Positions 61,725 through 64,000 of a stretch of DNA of 64,000 bases are shown one piece after another. Numbering within the stretch: position 1 is the stretch's first letter; each line of letters starts with the position of its first letter. Origin of the DNA: Leishmania infantum JPCM5 (Eukaryota > Euglenozoa > Kinetoplastea > Trypanosomatida > Trypanosomatidae); contig NC_009419.2 of NCBI RefSeq assembly GCF_000002875.2, positions 180,433-244,432 of the forward strand, written 5' to 3'. Under the pieces are notes generated by a model. It saw nothing but the letters and a program-made list of their open reading frames with translations. It did no database searches and was not told the origin of the DNA. Both the position numbers and the translations under genes were made by a program.

Positions 61725-64000
61725 ACTTGAGGCATGCAGGCATTGTATTTTGGTTGTTTGGCAGTTCGCACGGAGGATGCCTGAGCGCACTTGTTCTGTC
61801 AACGTAGCTTTCGCATCTGTTATTTTTTTTATCGGCGCACAGCGAAGGCAGCTTAAGCGGCGTAGTGGCAGTACTCTCTCGTTCGTGCGCTGCTATAAAG
61901 TGCTTTTATGCCGACAGTACGGGGTAGCGGGGTCCTCATGACGGTGTCCCAGACTGTTCCCTCGTGCTCCTGTGAATGACGGTCCAGTTGTTCGGAGTTT
62001 TTCGCTGTCTCTTTGGTTGCTGATTTGTCTGTCCTTTTTTGCTGTCGTTTTTTTTTATGTGTTTGGTGCCATGTAGTGCGACCCCGCTACATCAGGCCTG
62101 CTGGCATCTCAAGAGCCGGGCTCTTTCTTGACGCTCTCTCGCTCGTACGCATGCTCGTTGTGACTGTCGTCTTTCTTGTCATTGACACATTTTCTTTGCT
62201 TCTCCTTGTTTACCTGTTTTCTTTCTTCATTCCGCGCTTCGGGTCTCGGAGGGACTTTGGCAGTGCGCATACGTGAATTATTTGATATTCACTTATGGGT
62301 CGGGAGAACGCCCGCGCTTCCCTGTCGATGCCCGCTCTACAATTCGCCACGGTAATCGCCCCGTCATTTCATCCGAGGTTTCTGCTATTTTTGTTTCACA
62401 TGGTTTCCTGTATGTTTGGTTTTTGTTCTGCTTGGGTGTTCGCACATGTCTCAACGGACAGGATTGCGTTGATGGTGATGCTTGCGACTTGACGGTGCTT
62501 ATGATGTGTTTCGTCGATCAAGGCGCAGCTCTTGGGTGCATGCGCCACATTGGTTTGCTTCGTTAGACTGAGTAAAGGGTGAAAACTAGTGAGCTCGTTT
62601 GGGTGGTGCGCTGAGTGGCGTGGAAAGAGACAAGCGTGCTTGTTTGCGTGTGCGTGTCTTGCGTTGTGAGCAGAAGTTAGAGCCCCTCTGATACATGTCT
62701 TTGTGTTTTGGTTGCCATACTTCTCTCTCCGCTCGTCATCCACTCCCCCTCATCTCTATCTCGCTCGAACTCACTGCTCTTGCCATTGCAGCCTCGATTT
62801 ACTCGGGACATGTACCGCGACCTCAAACCGCTGCCCCACCGCAAAAAGTCGCCCAAACGTCGTCAACTTCCTTATCTGGTCGTCGGTGCGTGTGATGTTC
62901 GCTTGTTTGTGTGAGTACTGTCCACTGGCGCATTTTTCCTGCTGATTTCAAAGTCGTTTTTTTTTGTCCTGCGGGCCTTTTCGTAGCGCCCAGGCCTCGT
63001 CTCACGTCTCCTGGTCCGAATACTATCTTAGACTCCGTCCCTCGTCTCTCGAAGCACTTCCCGATCGGCTTCTGCTCTTGAAGTCATGCACTTGCGAGCC
63101 TGCTGTATGAGGGGGGCTGAAGTGTCGCCTCTGCTCATCTCTTCCTGCCGCCCCACCCCACCCCCCATTTCCTGCCTTCCTCCCACCGCGCGTGCGCTGT
63201 ACTTCCCCGTGTCGCTAACGGTCGAGCTAGAAGAGCCTAGAGAAAACAAAAACAGGTGGAGAGAGAAAGCGGAGGCAGGCGCCGTTTTTGGGGGAGGAGT
63301 GGAGAGGGGTAGCGAGTGGTTCGGCTCCAAGTGAAGATTCTGTTGCCTGGTAATCGCCTCGTTGCTCTCGTTACGTGTTCTGGACAGACGTTTAAGTTTA
63401 TCCCTGTTGGCTTGCTGTCAATCACACGCCTGCAGACGCACACAACAGAGGCGTAATTGCCTGCTCGCTTTATAAAACGAAAAAAAAAACGCTAGCACAC
63501 GCACGCTTTATTTCAAGCTGTAAAATGAAAACTAGAAACAGAAAGAACAGCGTGATCAGCTTCTCTTTTCGAAAAAGGCGTTGTTGTCTTCTTTTTGCTG
63601 TGCGACCCTATCGTTTTGTCTGTGTGTGTGTCTCTCCCTCGCTCGCTCGTTATGTGTATGTTGTGCTTTTCCTCTGTGATTCACACGGAGAGGCACGAGG
63701 GAATGCCTCATTAAAGGAGGAGGCGGAGCACAGAAACGAACTGAAAAGTCGAGGAAAGAAGTCACTCGCTTCTTTCTTTGCCCCTAATTCAGCCCTCCAT
63801 GCCTTCCCCTCTCTCCCTCCCATACACACACGCACACACACACGCATCCCTCTTTCTCCGTGTAGACAATTTCTTCATATTATTGTGTCCGTGAAATGCA
63901 CGTGTATGTAGAGCATGTTTTTTTTTTGTTTTGCTTCGTTCTGTTGGTTGCTTCTCCGTTGGCGTCTTAATGGTTCTTCGGCATGTTGTACTTGTATGTG
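61725..64000. other. 3' flank of the PPG cluster, no gene recognised
   Basis: T-rich and pyrimidine-rich DNA with GT/CA runs (CA run at 63824-63846). ORFs up to about 130 codons overlap on both strands, but none has a recognisable domain or coding-like composition. Most likely it is 3' UTR and intergenic DNA. Confidence 0.8.

Noticed and set aside
61725..64000. Small ORFs and possible tRNA or snRNA genes in the 3' flank
   Set aside because: I saw no cloverleaf-like B-box/A-box arrangement or conserved protein motif. A tRNAscan or Rfam search would be needed to change this.

Overview
This window is almost certainly nuclear DNA of a Leishmania-type trypanosomatid. The evidence is intron-less genes on one strand, GC-rich coding sequence, long pyrimidine-rich and GT-rich intergenic DNA, and a tandem array of proteophosphoglycan (PPG) genes. 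PPGs are Ser/Ala/Pro-repeat mucin-like proteins with PSA-type leucine-rich repeats (LRRs). The species and paralogue numbers cannot be fixed from the sequence alone. Five runs of about 100 N break the window, and several hide gene starts.

Layout, all + strand unless stated:
- 1-9536: the 45-bp repeat array of a PPG gene whose start lies outside the window. It is broken by frame changes and ends in a decayed zone (9521-9860).
- 9860-10117: a fragment with three calmodulin-binding IQ motifs, then a gap.
- 10220-19439: PPG lacking its start.
- 19440-24352: intergenic DNA, then a gap.
- 24454-34821: PPG lacking its start.
- 34822-37329: a second, rearranged copy of the intergenic DNA, with a gap and a minus-strand coding fragment (35753-36190).
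- 37330-54912 and, after a gap, 55013-58015: most likely one giant PPG. It is the only one with a visible ATG and signal peptide.
- 58016-58397: intergenic DNA, then a gap.
- 58498-61724: PPG with a Cys-rich C-terminal domain and a GPI-anchor signal.
- 61725-64000: 3' flank with no recognisable gene.

The genes are modular: signal peptide, LRR module A, Ser/Ala/Pro array, LRR module B, a second array, C-terminal LRR module. In this family the serines are phosphoglycosylated in the secretory pathway. Secreted members form filamentous gel-like material, and GPI-anchored members sit on the surface. Here the 10220-19439, 24454-34821 and 37330-58015 genes end without an anchor, while 58498-61724 has one. 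Arrays hold about 18 to 350 units each. They vary mostly at third codon positions and share distinctive variant blocks, which points to exchange within and between genes. The 45-bp unit has no stop codon in any of the six frames, so the window is full of very long spurious ORFs.
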